Source of the DNA: CAZHVS01 sp964536015
GTDB lineage: Bacteria > Bacteroidota > Ignavibacteria > Ignavibacteriales > Ignavibacteriaceae
DNA length: 64,000 bases
NCBI GenBank assembly: GCA_964536015.1
Contig: CAZHVS010000014.1
Location: forward strand, 1 to 64,000
Direction of reading: 5' to 3'
The notes under the pieces were generated by a model that was given only the letters and a program-made list of their open reading frames with translations, was not told the DNA's origin and ran no database searches. This document shows, in pieces, positions 1-9,438 of the stretch (the first letter of the stretch is position 1; the number at the start of each line of letters is the position of its first letter). The translations under genes and the position numbers were made by a program.

Positions 1-1361
1 TAATTGGTTAAACTTCTTGAAGGAGCAGGAAATCTTCCACCTCGCAGTACCAAGTTCGCCGAGTTAAGATTTCTGACGCTCATAATCGGAGCCATACCCA
101 GCAATCCGCCATAATCAACACTTTCCCCTTCTTTTTTACCATATGCTGGTATTATTCTTACAGCAGTGGTCTTATCATTAATTACACCAATTGCAGCTTC
201 GTCTGCAATTATTCCAGCTATTGTAGTAGCCGGTGTATCGCCGGGAATTGCAATCATATCTAGACCAACAGAACATACGGAAGTCATAGCTTCAAGTTTT
301 TCAAGAGATAAATTTCCTTTTTGTGCCGCTCTAATCATTGCCTGGTCTTCACTTACCGGAATAAAAGCACCGCTCATTCCACCTACAGAAGAACTTGCCA
401 TTAAACCTGCTTTCTTCACACAATCATTTAACATCGCAAGTGCTGCAGTTGTACCTGGAGCTCCAACATCTTCAACTCCCATTGCAATTAAAATATCGCC
501 AATACTGTCTCCTTCAGCCGGTGTGGGCGCTAAAGAAATGTCAACGATACCAAAAGGAATATTATTTTTTTCTGCAACTTTTTTCCCTATTAATTCTCCT
601 GCCCGCGTTATTTTAAAAATTGTCTTTTTAATTACTTCTGCAAGCTGTCCGAAATCAACTTTGCCAGCTTCTTTTATTGCATGAAGAACCACACCCGGAC
701 CGCTAATACCAACATTAAGTGTAACTTCAGGTTCTGTCACTCCATGAAAAGCTCCCGCTACAAAAGGATTATCTTCAACTGCATTGCAAAACACAACAAG
801 TTTTGCACAACCAATTGATTCTTTTTCTCTGGTAAGATAAGCTGTCTCTTTAATTATTTCAGACATAAGATTGACAGCATCCATATTAATACCTGCTTTT
901 GTAGAGCCGATATTAACGCTTGAACAAACTTTTTTTGTTGAGGAAAGTGCTAGAGGAATTGATTTTATATGTTCAAGATCTCCATTTGTAAAACCTTTTT
1001 GAACCAGTGCAGAATAACCGGCAATGTAATCAATGCCAACTTCAGTTGCAGCTTTATCAAGCACCTCAGCTATTTTAATGAATTCTTCCTGATGAAATGC
1101 ATCTCCAACTATTGCGATTGGAGTAACTGAAATTCTTTTGTTAGCGATAGAAATCCCGTACCTGCTTTCAATTTCTTTTGCATTTTTAACATGATTTGCT
1201 CCATATCTTAAAACTTTTTCATAAATTTTTTGAGTAGTAACAACAATGTTTCTATCGGCACAGTCTCTTAAACTAATTCCCATTGTAACAGTTCGAATAT
1301 CGAAATGTTCAATTTCAGTCATTTTAATTGTTTCTAAAATTTCTTCAAACTCGTATGGCAT
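1..1361 (-). CDS. UPF0210 (DUF711/PFL) family protein, 3' end at window edge
   Basis: An open frame of about 453 codons starts at ATG 1361 and reads off the left edge. The last complete residues include RGGRFPAPSRSLTN, which matches the usual C-terminus of the UPF0210/PFL family (about 450 residues). The next codon begins TA, so the stop probably lies one base outside the window and the protein is essentially complete. The family is predicted cytoplasmic, related in fold to glycyl-radical enzymes, and has no firmly known reaction. The gene immediately upstream encodes an ACT-domain protein, the normal genomic partner of this family, which may be its ligand-sensing subunit (family knowledge). 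Last gene of a minus-strand operon starting at 5091. Confidence 0.88.
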   Translation of the reverse strand, partial: MPYEFEEILETIKMTEIEHFDIRTVTMGISLRDCADRNIVVTTQKIYEKVLRYGANHVKNAKEIESRYGISIANKRISVTPIAIVGDAFHQEEFIKIAEVLDKAATEVGIDYIAGYSALVQKGFTNGDLEHIKSIPLALSSTKKVCSSVNIGSTKAGINMDAVNLMSEIIKETAYLTREKESIGCAKLVVFCNAVEDNPFVAGAFHGVTEPEVTLNVGISGPGVVLHAIKEAGKVDFGQLAEVIKKTIFKITRAGELIGKKVAEKNNIPFGIVDISLAPTPAEGDSIGDILIAMGVEDVGAPGTTAALAMLNDCVKKAGLMASSSVGGMSGAFIPVSEDQAMIRAAQKGNLSLEKLEAMTSVCSVGLDMIAIPGDTPATTIAGIIADEAAIGVINDKTTAVRIIPAYGKKEGESVDYGGLLGMAPIMSVRNLNSANLVLRGGRFPAPSRSLTN

Positions 1362-1398
1362 TTTCAATCCTTAAATCTTTTTCCTGAGATTACTTAAT

Positions 1399-1821
1399 TC
1401 AAATTCTGTGCATATACCTGAAAACATCTTCATGCTGCAAATAAATTTTAACTTTAAGTTGTTCAGATAACCTGTTCAGTTCATTTTGTAAATCACGCAG
1501 CTCTTTAGTGGAATTTGAAATATCAATCAACATTATCATTGTATAAAATTCCTGCATAATTTTTTGTGAGATATCTAGAATATCACATAGATTTTCTGAT
1601 AGTGTTTTAGTAATTGTTGCAACAATACCGGGATGATTAACGCCAAAAGAAGTCAATATAACTCTTCCACCGCTTGTATCTTTATCAGATGAGATTGTGA
1701 ATTCTAATTTTTTCACTTCTTGTTCAACATATTTACGAACCGATTCCGGATTGGCATCTTCACCAAGCTCATTAATTGCTTTAATAGTAATTTCACGAAT
1801 TTGATCATCAGTTAATTTCAA
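1399..1821 (-). CDS. ACT-domain protein (UPF0237-like) with N-terminal extension
   Basis: This 140-residue cytoplasmic protein has an ACT-type ligand-binding fold at about residues 50-130 (RVILTSFGVNHPGIVATI, then a long helix and the strand TMIMLIDIS). UPF0237 proteins are usually about 90 residues. Here an extra helical segment of about 45 residues (MKLTDDQIREITIKAINEL) precedes the ACT domain. The start overlaps the stop of the upstream gene by 4 bp (ATGA), so translation is coupled. It lies 37 bp before the UPF0210 gene and is likely its regulatory partner. The ligand is not known. Confidence 0.8.
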   Translation of the reverse strand: MKLTDDQIREITIKAINELGEDANPESVRKYVEQEVKKLEFTISSDKDTSGGRVILTSFGVNHPGIVATITKTLSENLCDILDISQKIMQEFYTMIMLIDISNSTKELRDLQNELNRLSEQLKVKIYLQHEDVFRYMHRI

Positions 1822-2663
1822 GGTTTTGGTCCTATATAATTTGTTTGTAAATCTTTCAATGCGCTGTTAGTAATTTCAAGATTTTTTTCCACTGCAAACT
1901 TCTCAGCATTCTGAAGATTTCCACCATAAAATCTGAACCACAAGAAATTTGCTGTCATTACTCCATCAAATATACGGTCTTCTAAAATTGATTTGATTGA
2001 AATATAGCTCCATAGAACATTCCATCCAAGAGACATCAACCCACTCAAATATTCACCTGTATATATCTGTCCGGCACCGGGCAAAAAGTACGAAATTACT
2101 TTAGCAAAAGTAACTGAATATTTTCTTTCATGCACCTCTTCACAAAAATTTTTTAAGTTGAAAAATGAATCAACTTTTCCAAACTCTTCAGCAGCTTTTT
2201 CCCATTCATCATTAAAAATATATGTCCAGCCTTTCCAGTAATTAATTTCACTTTTTTTTGTAATAAATCTTTTATCCTCCTCTAACCAGTTTAGATTATT
2301 AAAGGCAGCTTGAATTGAACGATTCAAAATAAGAATTTTTATTTTTTCAATTTTGAGTAAAAATAATTCATCATCATTAGTTGTTAACAATTCAGATTGT
2401 GTATAATATTTTAATGCTTCGCTGTAAAAAGCACCATTTTTATAAGAGTCAGCAATAATTTTCAATGCCTGAAAATGATAGATTTTAGCAGTGTCAAAAA
2501 AAATCAATCTTTTGGCCTCGGTAATAGCATCAAAATATTTTTGGTTAGCATGTAATACTTTTACTTCATTAAAGAGAATATCAATACCCGATTGTGCAAG
2601 GATTGATTTAATAGCAACAGCAAAAAACAATGAGAAAAGACAAAATGTTTTTTTTATTTGCAT
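1818..2663 (-). CDS. Exported TPR-like protein with C-terminal PGAGQIY membrane module
   Basis: The protein has 281 residues. A signal peptide (residues 1-23, ending SILAQ) is followed by alpha-helical TPR-like repeats to about residue 170. A hydrophobic C-terminal module (about 185-250) contains LPGAGQIYTGEYLSGLMSLG, a pattern of small two-helix membrane modules. It is a paralogue of the preceding gene, which carries IIPGAGKIYTKRYEDG at the same place. It overlaps that gene by 10 bp and the ACT gene by 4 bp. Function is unknown. The co-occurrence with a YidD-like gene suggests a role in envelope protein assembly (inference). Confidence 0.7.
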   Translation of the reverse strand: MQIKKTFCLFSLFFAVAIKSILAQSGIDILFNEVKVLHANQKYFDAITEAKRLIFFDTAKIYHFQALKIIADSYKNGAFYSEALKYYTQSELLTTNDDELFLLKIEKIKILILNRSIQAAFNNLNWLEEDKRFITKKSEINYWKGWTYIFNDEWEKAAEEFGKVDSFFNLKNFCEEVHERKYSVTFAKVISYFLPGAGQIYTGEYLSGLMSLGWNVLWSYISIKSILEDRIFDGVMTANFLWFRFYGGNLQNAEKFAVEKNLEITNSALKDLQTNYIGPKP

Positions 2664-3502
2664 ATATTGTCTTCTTCCTTCGACAAAAAGTAATTATTTA
2701 ATTTAATATAGTCATCAAATTCATCTTGCATTTTCAATTCTTCGTAAGCATTATAAATCTGTGCTGATGAAGCTGCTCCATAAATATTTCCGGAATAAAA
2801 ACCTAAAGCAAGCCCGGCAAATAACCATCCTCTGAAATTATGTTTAGCATGAAAATTATCATAGCTTAAATAAGAAAATAATCCTGTGAGTAAGAATGCC
2901 GTTATTCCATCCTCATATCGCTTCGTATAAATTTTACCCGCACCAGGAATAATGGCAGACAACATACCTGCTATTAAAGGATCTTTGTATTCTGGTTCTA
3001 ATTTTCTTTTAAGAAAACTTTTCATGAATTCTCTAGGCTGTTCTTCAAATGCATCAATCCATTTTTCATCAAAATCAATCTTGGACTTCATTTTTATAAA
3101 TGAAATAAATGCAAGTTTATTAAGCTCATTACGTAGTATATCGGAATTTTTTATGTTGAATTTTGAGAAATCAATTACTTCCTTATAATTACCAAGAAAA
3201 AAATTGCATTTTGAGTAATTAATTTTTGACAGGTCTGTTAATGGTGAATTAAAAAGAGTAAAAAATTTTTCTTTTGCTTTTTCAAAATTTCCAATTTTGC
3301 AGAAACAATAACCGATTTTAAATAAAGTTGTATCGGCAAAATGCAGTTGATTGCATCTTTCATATTCATCAATAGCCCGCAGGTAATCGCTTGTTTCAAA
3401 CAGATAGTCAGCAAACTTTTTAGAATTTTCATAAGAATAAAATGAAGTTTGTCCCGTAGTGTAAACTGCAAAGATTGTTAACAAGAAAAGTAGTTTACTC
3501 AT
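2654..3502 (-). CDS. Exported TPR-like protein with PGAGKIY membrane module (paralogue)
   Basis: The ATG at 3502 is preferred over the TTG at 3505; it gives 282 residues. A signal peptide (MSKLLFLLTIFAVYTTGQ) is followed by helical repeats, including FKIGYCFCKIGNFEKAKEKF, which is TPR-like. A C-terminal hydrophobic module contains IIPGAGKIYTKRYEDGITAF and a second hydrophobic stretch (GWLFAGLALGFYSGN). It is the sister of the next gene (1818-2663). The start lies inside the end of the YidD-like gene (8 bp overlap). The function is not recognised. Confidence 0.7.
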   Translation of the reverse strand: MSKLLFLLTIFAVYTTGQTSFYSYENSKKFADYLFETSDYLRAIDEYERCNQLHFADTTLFKIGYCFCKIGNFEKAKEKFFTLFNSPLTDLSKINYSKCNFFLGNYKEVIDFSKFNIKNSDILRNELNKLAFISFIKMKSKIDFDEKWIDAFEEQPREFMKSFLKRKLEPEYKDPLIAGMLSAIIPGAGKIYTKRYEDGITAFLLTGLFSYLSYDNFHAKHNFRGWLFAGLALGFYSGNIYGAASSAQIYNAYEELKMQDEFDDYIKLNNYFLSKEEDNICK

Positions 3503-3956
3503 CAACGAAACCAGCAGGTTTATATACTTTTATTTTAGTTTCCTCAAGAAGATAATTTGAAACAGGATCGTACAATTTTCCGTTTTTATCAAAAGTATAG
3601 TTTCTTGACCTTCCAAAAATATTTGTATCACGGGTGAATCTATCAAAGAACATTAATGTGCCTTGAAATGGGTTAGTTTGTTTTATTGATTCCACAAAAA
3701 AATTTGAACAGGATAAAGAGAAAGGACAATTATCTCCATCGAGGTCGGAAATAAAAAACCAGTAAGCATTTACAAATGATTTGACGATGAATTGTCCAAT
3801 ATTTTCAGAATTAAAAGAGTAGTCTCTTTTCTTCAATTCAACATTTTTCCAGTAGTCTTTTTCTTTCTTCTCCCATCTCTCCTTTTCCACTTGCGAAACA
3901 AGATATGATTGAACGAAAAAAATTAAACAACATATTTTTACTATACTATTTTTCAC
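3495..3956 (-). CDS. YidD-like (membrane protein insertion efficiency factor domain) exported protein
   Basis: This 153-residue protein begins with a hydrophobic signal (KICCLIFFVQSYLVSQ). At about residues 75-115 it has CPFSLSCSNFFVESIK followed by GTLMFFDRFTRD. This matches the YidD pattern (PSCSxYxxExIxxxGxxKG...RxxRC) loosely but recognisably. Canonical YidD is about 75-85 residues, cytoplasmic-side and lies next to yidC and rnpA. This version is longer, carries its own signal, and sits with two PGAG-module genes. It overlaps the acyl-CoA dehydrogenase gene by 11 bp. A role in membrane or outer-membrane assembly is inferred. Confidence 0.62.
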   Translation of the reverse strand: MKNSIVKICCLIFFVQSYLVSQVEKERWEKKEKDYWKNVELKKRDYSFNSENIGQFIVKSFVNAYWFFISDLDGDNCPFSLSCSNFFVESIKQTNPFQGTLMFFDRFTRDTNIFGRSRNYTFDKNGKLYDPVSNYLLEETKIKVYKPAGFVDE

Positions 3957-5091
3957 TTAACAGAGATCGTGCAATAACAATTTTTTGTATTTCAGAAGTT
4001 CCTTCATAAATCTCGGTTATTTTTGCATCACGAAGAAATCTTTCAACAAGATATTCTCTTACGTAACCATAACCACCATGAATTTGAATAGATTCAAGAG
4101 CGCAATCAACTGCTACTTTTGATGCAAATAATTTTGCCATTGCAGATTCTTTGATAAAATCCTTATGAGCATCTTTAAGAGCAGCAGCTTGAAACACTAA
4201 CAATTTTGCTGCTTCATACTTAGTTGCCATTTCAGCAATCTTAAACTGAATTGCCTGATGATTAGCAATTTCAGTTCCAAAAGCTTTACGTTGTTTTGCA
4301 TACTTTATTGCAGCATCAAGAGAAGCTTCTGCAATTCCAAGTGCCTGTGAAGCGATTCCAATTCTTCCACCATTTAGTGTATTCATTGCAAAGTTAAATC
4401 CTTTTCCAACTTCCCACACAATATTCTCTTTTGGCACACGACAATTAGTAAAAGTTAAAGAACAAGTATCAGAACTTTTAATTCCAAGTTTATCTTCTTT
4501 TTTACCGTGCTCAAAGCCGGGAGTCCCATTTTCAACTAAAAAGCAGGTAATTCCTTTATGCTTTTTGGCTCTGTCTGTCTGAGCCATTACAAGATAGTAA
4601 TCAGCAGTGGTTCCATTTGTTATCCAGTTTTTAATTCCATTCAGGATATAAAAATTACCATCTTCTTTTGCTTCAGTTGATTGTTGAGTTGCGTCGCTTC
4701 CTGCTTCCGGTTCAGAAAGAGCAAATGCACCAAGTTTCTCTCCCTTTGCAAGAGGAATTAAATATTTTTGTTTTATATATTCAGAAGCATATTGCTCGAG
4801 TCCCCAGCAAACAAGCGAATTATTTACCGAAAGAATAACTCCTACACTTGCATCAACTTTTGAAATTTCAATCATTGCAAGCACATAACTTATTGTATCC
4901 ATTCCTGCGCCTCCATATTCAGGAGAAACCATCATTCCCATAAAACCAAGCTCGCCAAGTTTTGAAATTATTTCTGCAGGAAACTCAGAATTTTTATCCC
5001 TTTCAACTGCCGAAGGATGAATTTCATTTTCAGCAAACTCTTTTGCTGTTTTTTGAATCATTAATTGCTCTTCAGTAAATTCAAAATTCAT
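3946..5091 (-). CDS. Acyl-CoA dehydrogenase (short-chain/butyryl type)
   Basis: 381 residues is the normal length for the FAD-dependent family. Visible motifs are LSEPEAGSDA in the FAD/substrate region, the NGIKNWITNG loop, and a C-terminal stretch IHGGYGYVREYLVERFLRD. Next comes EIYEGTSEIQ, which carries the catalytic glutamate of short-chain enzymes. It oxidises acyl-CoA to trans-2-enoyl-CoA, passing electrons to ETF in the cytoplasm. It is the first gene of the operon running to position 1. Its link with the envelope genes downstream is unclear. Substrate chain length cannot be fixed from sequence alone. Confidence 0.93.
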   Translation of the reverse strand: MNFEFTEEQLMIQKTAKEFAENEIHPSAVERDKNSEFPAEIISKLGELGFMGMMVSPEYGGAGMDTISYVLAMIEISKVDASVGVILSVNNSLVCWGLEQYASEYIKQKYLIPLAKGEKLGAFALSEPEAGSDATQQSTEAKEDGNFYILNGIKNWITNGTTADYYLVMAQTDRAKKHKGITCFLVENGTPGFEHGKKEDKLGIKSSDTCSLTFTNCRVPKENIVWEVGKGFNFAMNTLNGGRIGIASQALGIAEASLDAAIKYAKQRKAFGTEIANHQAIQFKIAEMATKYEAAKLLVFQAAALKDAHKDFIKESAMAKLFASKVAVDCALESIQIHGGYGYVREYLVERFLRDAKITEIYEGTSEIQKIVIARSLLSEK

Positions 5092-5174
5092 TTTGCCCTC
5101 TAATTAAAATAAATGATAGAATTTTTCTTTAAAAATAATTCATTTATGTCCACAATTCAAAGAAGAAATAATTT

Positions 5175-5182
5175 TACTTTTG
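5175..5182 (+). promoter_or_regulatory. Possible Bacteroidota-type -7 box (TACTTTTG)
   Basis: TACTTTTG matches the TAnnTTTG -7 consensus, 44 bp upstream of the GxGYxYP-protein start. No good TTTG -33 element is visible at the expected spacing. In DNA this AT-rich a chance match within 100 bp is not rare. Confidence 0.2.
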
Positions 5183-5226
5183 TTCTATTCATTTAATTAT
5201 TAAATTGAAATAAAAATTTTATAAGA

Positions 5227-7272
5227 ATGAAAAAGATTTTATTAATTTATTCGCTTTATTCTCTGAATATTTTTGCACAGAATTATCCGGCAGTGATGTA
5301 TTATGCGGCTGTTACACCACAGGATAAACTTTTAGCATTAACTCTTGCGGGTATTGTAAACCGAGATTCTGCCAGATTGTATCTACTTAATGCATATGAG
5401 ACATGGAGCTTTAATCAAACTGATGAAACATGGCGTGATATTTACAGAACGCGCGGAAACGTAGTATTTGACAGTGTTTATTTAGTTCAGGATCTTGTAA
5501 ATAAATTCAGACATATGATCAAAGGTGGAATAACTTACGATCCAAACAGGCTGTTTAGTAATTTTACTGGACAAAGTTTCAGATGGCAAGGTGAAGCAGC
5601 TGCTTTAATAGGAAGTCTGACAGATAGATTACCAGTAACTACAACAATGGCTGCACAATTAAATTTAACTCTTAACGACTCTGTTTTAATTACTGATACT
5701 TTTGATGGTGATTCATCTATCTGGGTTACTGGTCGCTTAGAAAACATTTCAAATCCGTGGTACGATTCAACTTTAACATATGAAGAACTTCGGTATTTAC
5801 GATATTTGAATTGGGCAAAAGATATTCTTTTACCGCGATGTAATCCTTCAAAGTTTTATATTCGTGAAATAACCGACTTCACTGTTCAGCAGAAAATGTT
5901 TCAGGTTAATCTTGCAGGAACTGATGATCTTGATTTATTTTCAATGCCTGCAGCAAGAGCAGATATTCTGGAATATGTTTTAAATTTCATGCATACAAAA
6001 AATCCAAATTCTATTTTTCACATATATGGTTGGATTCGTCCGGAACCTATGACGCAATGGTTTGCTCATTTTGGTTCAAGCTTTCATGAAACTTTACTTG
6101 GAAATTTATCGTGGCATTCTTCCTTTCCAATACAACAAAGATTATTTATTCCTAAATCCTATGTAAACCCGGATACGGTTTCAGTTCAAAATAAATATTA
6201 CATTATCTTTGTTGGAACAGAAGGAGATGCTTCTAATTGGAATTTCAGTTTTCAATCCGGTGCCTGGAAGTCTACACAACGAGGGACGTTCCCAATAGCC
6301 TGGGGATGGAATTTACATTTGCTGAATTTGTGCCCATTTGTTGCTTCTTATTATTATGATACCGCAACACCTAATGATGGATTTTTAAGTGTTACTTCAC
6401 CTTTAGGATATGCTTATCCCGACTTGTGGGGAAATGAAGTATGGAATAATGCTGTAGATTCAACAAAATTTTTAATGAATAAATTTAGTGTCGAAAACAT
6501 TTATGGATATAAACATTATGCGGGAAGCGGTACAATAACTTACAGAGGAAAAGTTATTAATAATAGTTTTAACTTTGCAAAATATGGACAATTTCAATCT
6601 GCAATAAATGCAAAATTAACTATGTTGTTTGATCCTCAGCTGCCTCTGCAAATTCCTATTACTAATTGGGGAGCTTTAATGTTTAATCATTGCAGTGATG
6701 GAAGTTTTTACGGAAATGCAAGTGATTTAAATGCAATGGCAACAAGAATTATCAATAGTCTTAAAATACAATCAAAGCCTTATTTTTTATTAGCAGGATA
6801 TCAAAGATTCAGACAGGATGATTTCAGTAATCGTCCCGATCCCTCAAATTCTGATATTTCCGTACCACGATTAAATCAAGTTGTGCAAATTATTAAAAGT
6901 GATGCAACAGTAGGACAATTTGTCGAAGTTGTTACTCCGGAAATGTTTTCTGTATTAATGAGAAAAAAACTTGGACTGATTAAAGTTCAGGAAGACTCTT
7001 TCTCACCTAATGAATTTACGCTTTATCAAAATTATCCTAATCCATTTAATCCATCGACAATAATTAAATATAGTTTATCAAAGGATGATTTTGTTAATAT
7101 ATCCATTTACAACACAATGGGTGAATTAATTGATATTCTCTTAAATGATTATAAAAAAGCAGGAACGCACGAAGTAAAGTTCACTGCCGAACAAATTCCA
7201 AGTGGAATATATTTCTACAGAATAACCACTCAAAATTTTATTCAAACCAAAAAAATGATTTTAATAAAATAG
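5227..7272 (+). CDS. GxGYxYP-domain exported protein with T9SS sorting domain
   Basis: The protein has 681 residues. A signal peptide (residues 1-17, ending FAQ) is followed by a long body. The body contains SPLGYAYPDLW (about residues 390-400), the motif that names the GxGYxYP family, usually found in secreted, probably carbohydrate-active or glycan-binding proteins. The last ~85 residues form a type A T9SS sorting domain: YQNYPNPFNPSTIIKY, then IYNTMGELIDIL, GIYFYRITT and a terminal KKMILIK. It is therefore expected to cross the outer membrane by T9SS and be released or anchored at the surface. It stands alone, divergent from the acyl-CoA dehydrogenase operon. The enzymatic activity is unknown. 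Confidence 0.82.
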   Translation: MKKILLIYSLYSLNIFAQNYPAVMYYAAVTPQDKLLALTLAGIVNRDSARLYLLNAYETWSFNQTDETWRDIYRTRGNVVFDSVYLVQDLVNKFRHMIKGGITYDPNRLFSNFTGQSFRWQGEAAALIGSLTDRLPVTTTMAAQLNLTLNDSVLITDTFDGDSSIWVTGRLENISNPWYDSTLTYEELRYLRYLNWAKDILLPRCNPSKFYIREITDFTVQQKMFQVNLAGTDDLDLFSMPAARADILEYVLNFMHTKNPNSIFHIYGWIRPEPMTQWFAHFGSSFHETLLGNLSWHSSFPIQQRLFIPKSYVNPDTVSVQNKYYIIFVGTEGDASNWNFSFQSGAWKSTQRGTFPIAWGWNLHLLNLCPFVASYYYDTATPNDGFLSVTSPLGYAYPDLWGNEVWNNAVDSTKFLMNKFSVENIYGYKHYAGSGTITYRGKVINNSFNFAKYGQFQSAINAKLTMLFDPQLPLQIPITNWGALMFNHCSDGSFYGNASDLNAMATRIINSLKIQSKPYFLLAGYQRFRQDDFSNRPDPSNSDISVPRLNQVVQIIKSDATVGQFVEVVTPEMFSVLMRKKLGLIKVQEDSFSPNEFTLYQNYPNPFNPSTIIKYSLSKDDFVNISIYNTMGELIDILLNDYKKAGTHEVKFTAEQIPSGIYFYRITTQNFIQTKKMILIK

Positions 7273-7337
7273 GAACAATTAAAATTTTTTGTAGTTTAAC
7301 AATTGAATTAGTCATTTATATGAAAGGAAAATATAAA

Positions 7338-8696
7338 ATGAAAAAGTTTATTGTCTCTTTTGTTCTGCTTTTCACTTTTTTTAATATTGGATTTGCACAG
7401 GAATACGATAGAAAATCGATAGCAGTTACTATATATAATAGCAACCTTGGAGTAATAAAAGATCTTCGATCAGTAGATTTTAAAACCGGTATTAACCGTC
7501 TTGAAATTAGAGATGTTGCACAATTAATTGATCCAACAAGCGTAAGAATTGATTTTAAAGGTATCATAATTGAGCAAAACTACCAATATGACCTTGTAAG
7601 CCTGGATAAAATTCTCCAAAAATATATTGATAAAGATATACAGCTAATTGGAGAAAAAGATGAGCTGCTTGAAGGGAAATTATTATCAAGTGTTGGTGGA
7701 CAAATTGTATTGCAAAAAAAAGAAGGTGGATTATTGATGCTTCCAAATGTTGCCAAGTATAGATTTAATGTGAATTCTTTACCGGAAGGATTAATCACAC
7801 GTCCAACTTTGGTATGTTTAGCAGATTTTAAATCTGGTGGCAAACAGGATTTAGAACTAACATATCAGACAAGCGGAATGAACTGGCACGCTGAATATGT
7901 AGCTGTTCTTGATAAAGATGATAAACTAATGGACTTAAATTCATGGGTAAGCATTGAAAATAATTCCGGGGCAACTTATCAAAATGCAAATTTAAAACTT
8001 GTAGCTGGTGATGTAAATCGAGTACGTCAACAACCTGTTTATGAAGTAAACACTATGGATATGCTGCGAACTGAAAAAGGTGCAGGACAATTTGAAGAAC
8101 AATCATTCTTCGAATATCACATTTACAATCTACAGCGACCAACAACAATCTCTCAAAACGAAACCAAACAAATTTCATTATTTGAAGCAAAAAATATTTC
8201 TATTAACAAAAAATATCTTTTCAAAATCGGCGGGTACTGGAATAACAGCAGCAATAAAATTGCGGTTGTTGTTCAGTTTGAAAATAAAGAAAATAATAAT
8301 CTTGGTTTACCAATGCCAAAAGGAAAAGTTAGAGTTTACAAATCAGATGGCAAATCTCTTGAATTTGTTGGAGAAGATTTGATAGATCATACACCTAAAG
8401 ATGAAAAAATTAATTTGAAAATTGGGGACGCATTTGATATAGTTGGAGAAGAAATACAGTCTGATTACAAACAAATTACAAATAAGGTATCCGAAACAAC
8501 TTATAAAGTAACATTAAAGAACAGAAAAAAAGAAGATATTGTAATTGATTACGAAAAATATGTTGGTTTAAACTGGGAAATAAAAAATGAGTCAATAAAA
8601 TATGAAAAGAAAGATGCACAAAATATTTTATTTAAAGTACCTGTTCCCGCTGATAAAGAAACGGTTCTGACTTATACCGTTAAATATTCTTATTAA
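7338..8696 (+). CDS. DUF4139-domain exported protein
   Basis: An in-frame ATG exists at 7320. The ATG at 7338 is preferred because AAAGGAAA (7323-7330) is placed as its ribosome binding site. This start gives a proper signal peptide (MKKFIVSFVLLFTFFNIGFAQ) and 452 residues. The pattern SIAVTIYNSNLGVIKDLR near the N-terminus, LTYQTSGMNWHAEYVAVLD mid-protein and the beta-rich tail match DUF4139-type proteins. Some of these have the mucoidy inhibitor A architecture, but here there is no long coiled coil. No T9SS tail is present. The function is unknown, probably periplasmic or outer-membrane-associated. An intrinsic terminator follows. Confidence 0.75.
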   Translation: MKKFIVSFVLLFTFFNIGFAQEYDRKSIAVTIYNSNLGVIKDLRSVDFKTGINRLEIRDVAQLIDPTSVRIDFKGIIIEQNYQYDLVSLDKILQKYIDKDIQLIGEKDELLEGKLLSSVGGQIVLQKKEGGLLMLPNVAKYRFNVNSLPEGLITRPTLVCLADFKSGGKQDLELTYQTSGMNWHAEYVAVLDKDDKLMDLNSWVSIENNSGATYQNANLKLVAGDVNRVRQQPVYEVNTMDMLRTEKGAGQFEEQSFFEYHIYNLQRPTTISQNETKQISLFEAKNISINKKYLFKIGGYWNNSSNKIAVVVQFENKENNNLGLPMPKGKVRVYKSDGKSLEFVGEDLIDHTPKDEKINLKIGDAFDIVGEEIQSDYKQITNKVSETTYKVTLKNRKKEDIVIDYEKYVGLNWEIKNESIKYEKKDAQNILFKVPVPADKETVLTYTVKYSY

Positions 8697-8701
8697 TTTT
8701 T

Positions 8702-8729
8702 AAAAGCCAGGTTTAATAATCTGGCTTTT
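8702..8729 (+). terminator. Rho-independent terminator after the DUF4139 gene
   Basis: AAAAGCCAG (8702-8710) pairs perfectly with CTGGCTTTT (8721-8729) across a 10-base loop. The stem itself supplies the U tract. It lies 6 bp after the stop codon at 8696. Confidence 0.85.
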
Positions 8730-8827
8730 ATCTTACATCACAATTTCAATAATAATGATTTCTTTTTTTATGGAAAATCTCTATTTTCAAGATGCAATTA
8801 ATTTGCCTTTTTTGAAAACAGAGAAAT

Positions 8828-9427
8828 ATGAACCAAATCATCAACATGGTTTCTGATTATGTCTCAAATCTTCTAGTTGAGAAGTTACCAAGAGATTTGT
8901 GTTATCATAATCCATCGCACACTCTTGAAGTCGTTTCAAATGCTACTGAGATTGGCAATCATTCTGCTTTAAGTGAAGATGAAATGGAAATACTGTTACT
9001 TGCCGCCTGGTTTCATGATACCGGTTTTATTAAGCTCTACGAAGGTCACGAAGAAAAAAGTGCCGAAATAGCCGAGAAATTTCTTAAAACAAATAATTAT
9101 CCTGAAGAAAAAATACAAACTGTAAAAAACTGCATTAGCAAAACAAAACTATCCAACAAACCTTCTAATATTCTTGAATACGTACTTTGTGATTCTGACC
9201 TGGCATATCTTGGTAAAAAAAATTTCTTCGATCGTTATGAATCCTTGCGTGATGAATGGCGAAAAATTTTTGGCAGAATATATAATGAAAAAGAGTGGCT
9301 GGAACTGAACTTAGATTTCTTTTTACAACATCATTTCTATACTGAATATGCTCGCAATACATTTTCTGAGCAAAAGAAAGCAAATCTCGAAGAATTAAAA
9401 AAAATGTTAGCAAAGAATAATTTTTAG
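8828..9427 (+). CDS. HD-domain phosphohydrolase
   Basis: This 199-residue cytoplasmic protein shows HD-superfamily metal ligands: HNPSH at residues 27-31, the FHDTGF doublet (His63-Asp64), GHEEKSA, and a later acidic motif CDSDLAYLG. Together they form the usual H...HD...H...D metal site. HD enzymes hydrolyse phosphate esters, often of nucleotides. The substrate cannot be assigned here. It is the first gene of a compact group: its stop codon overlaps the possible GTG start of the SixA-like gene, and a GNAT gene follows. Confidence 0.85.
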   Translation: MNQIINMVSDYVSNLLVEKLPRDLCYHNPSHTLEVVSNATEIGNHSALSEDEMEILLLAAWFHDTGFIKLYEGHEEKSAEIAEKFLKTNNYPEEKIQTVKNCISKTKLSNKPSNILEYVLCDSDLAYLGKKNFFDRYESLRDEWRKIFGRIYNEKEWLELNLDFFLQHHFYTEYARNTFSEQKKANLEELKKMLAKNNF

Positions 9428-9438
9428 TGAAGCTAAAA

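Noticed and set aside
166..684. 172-codon plus-strand open frame
   Set aside because: It is antisense to the clearly conserved UPF0210 gene; its translation is a low-complexity Ser/Ile/Pro-rich shadow.
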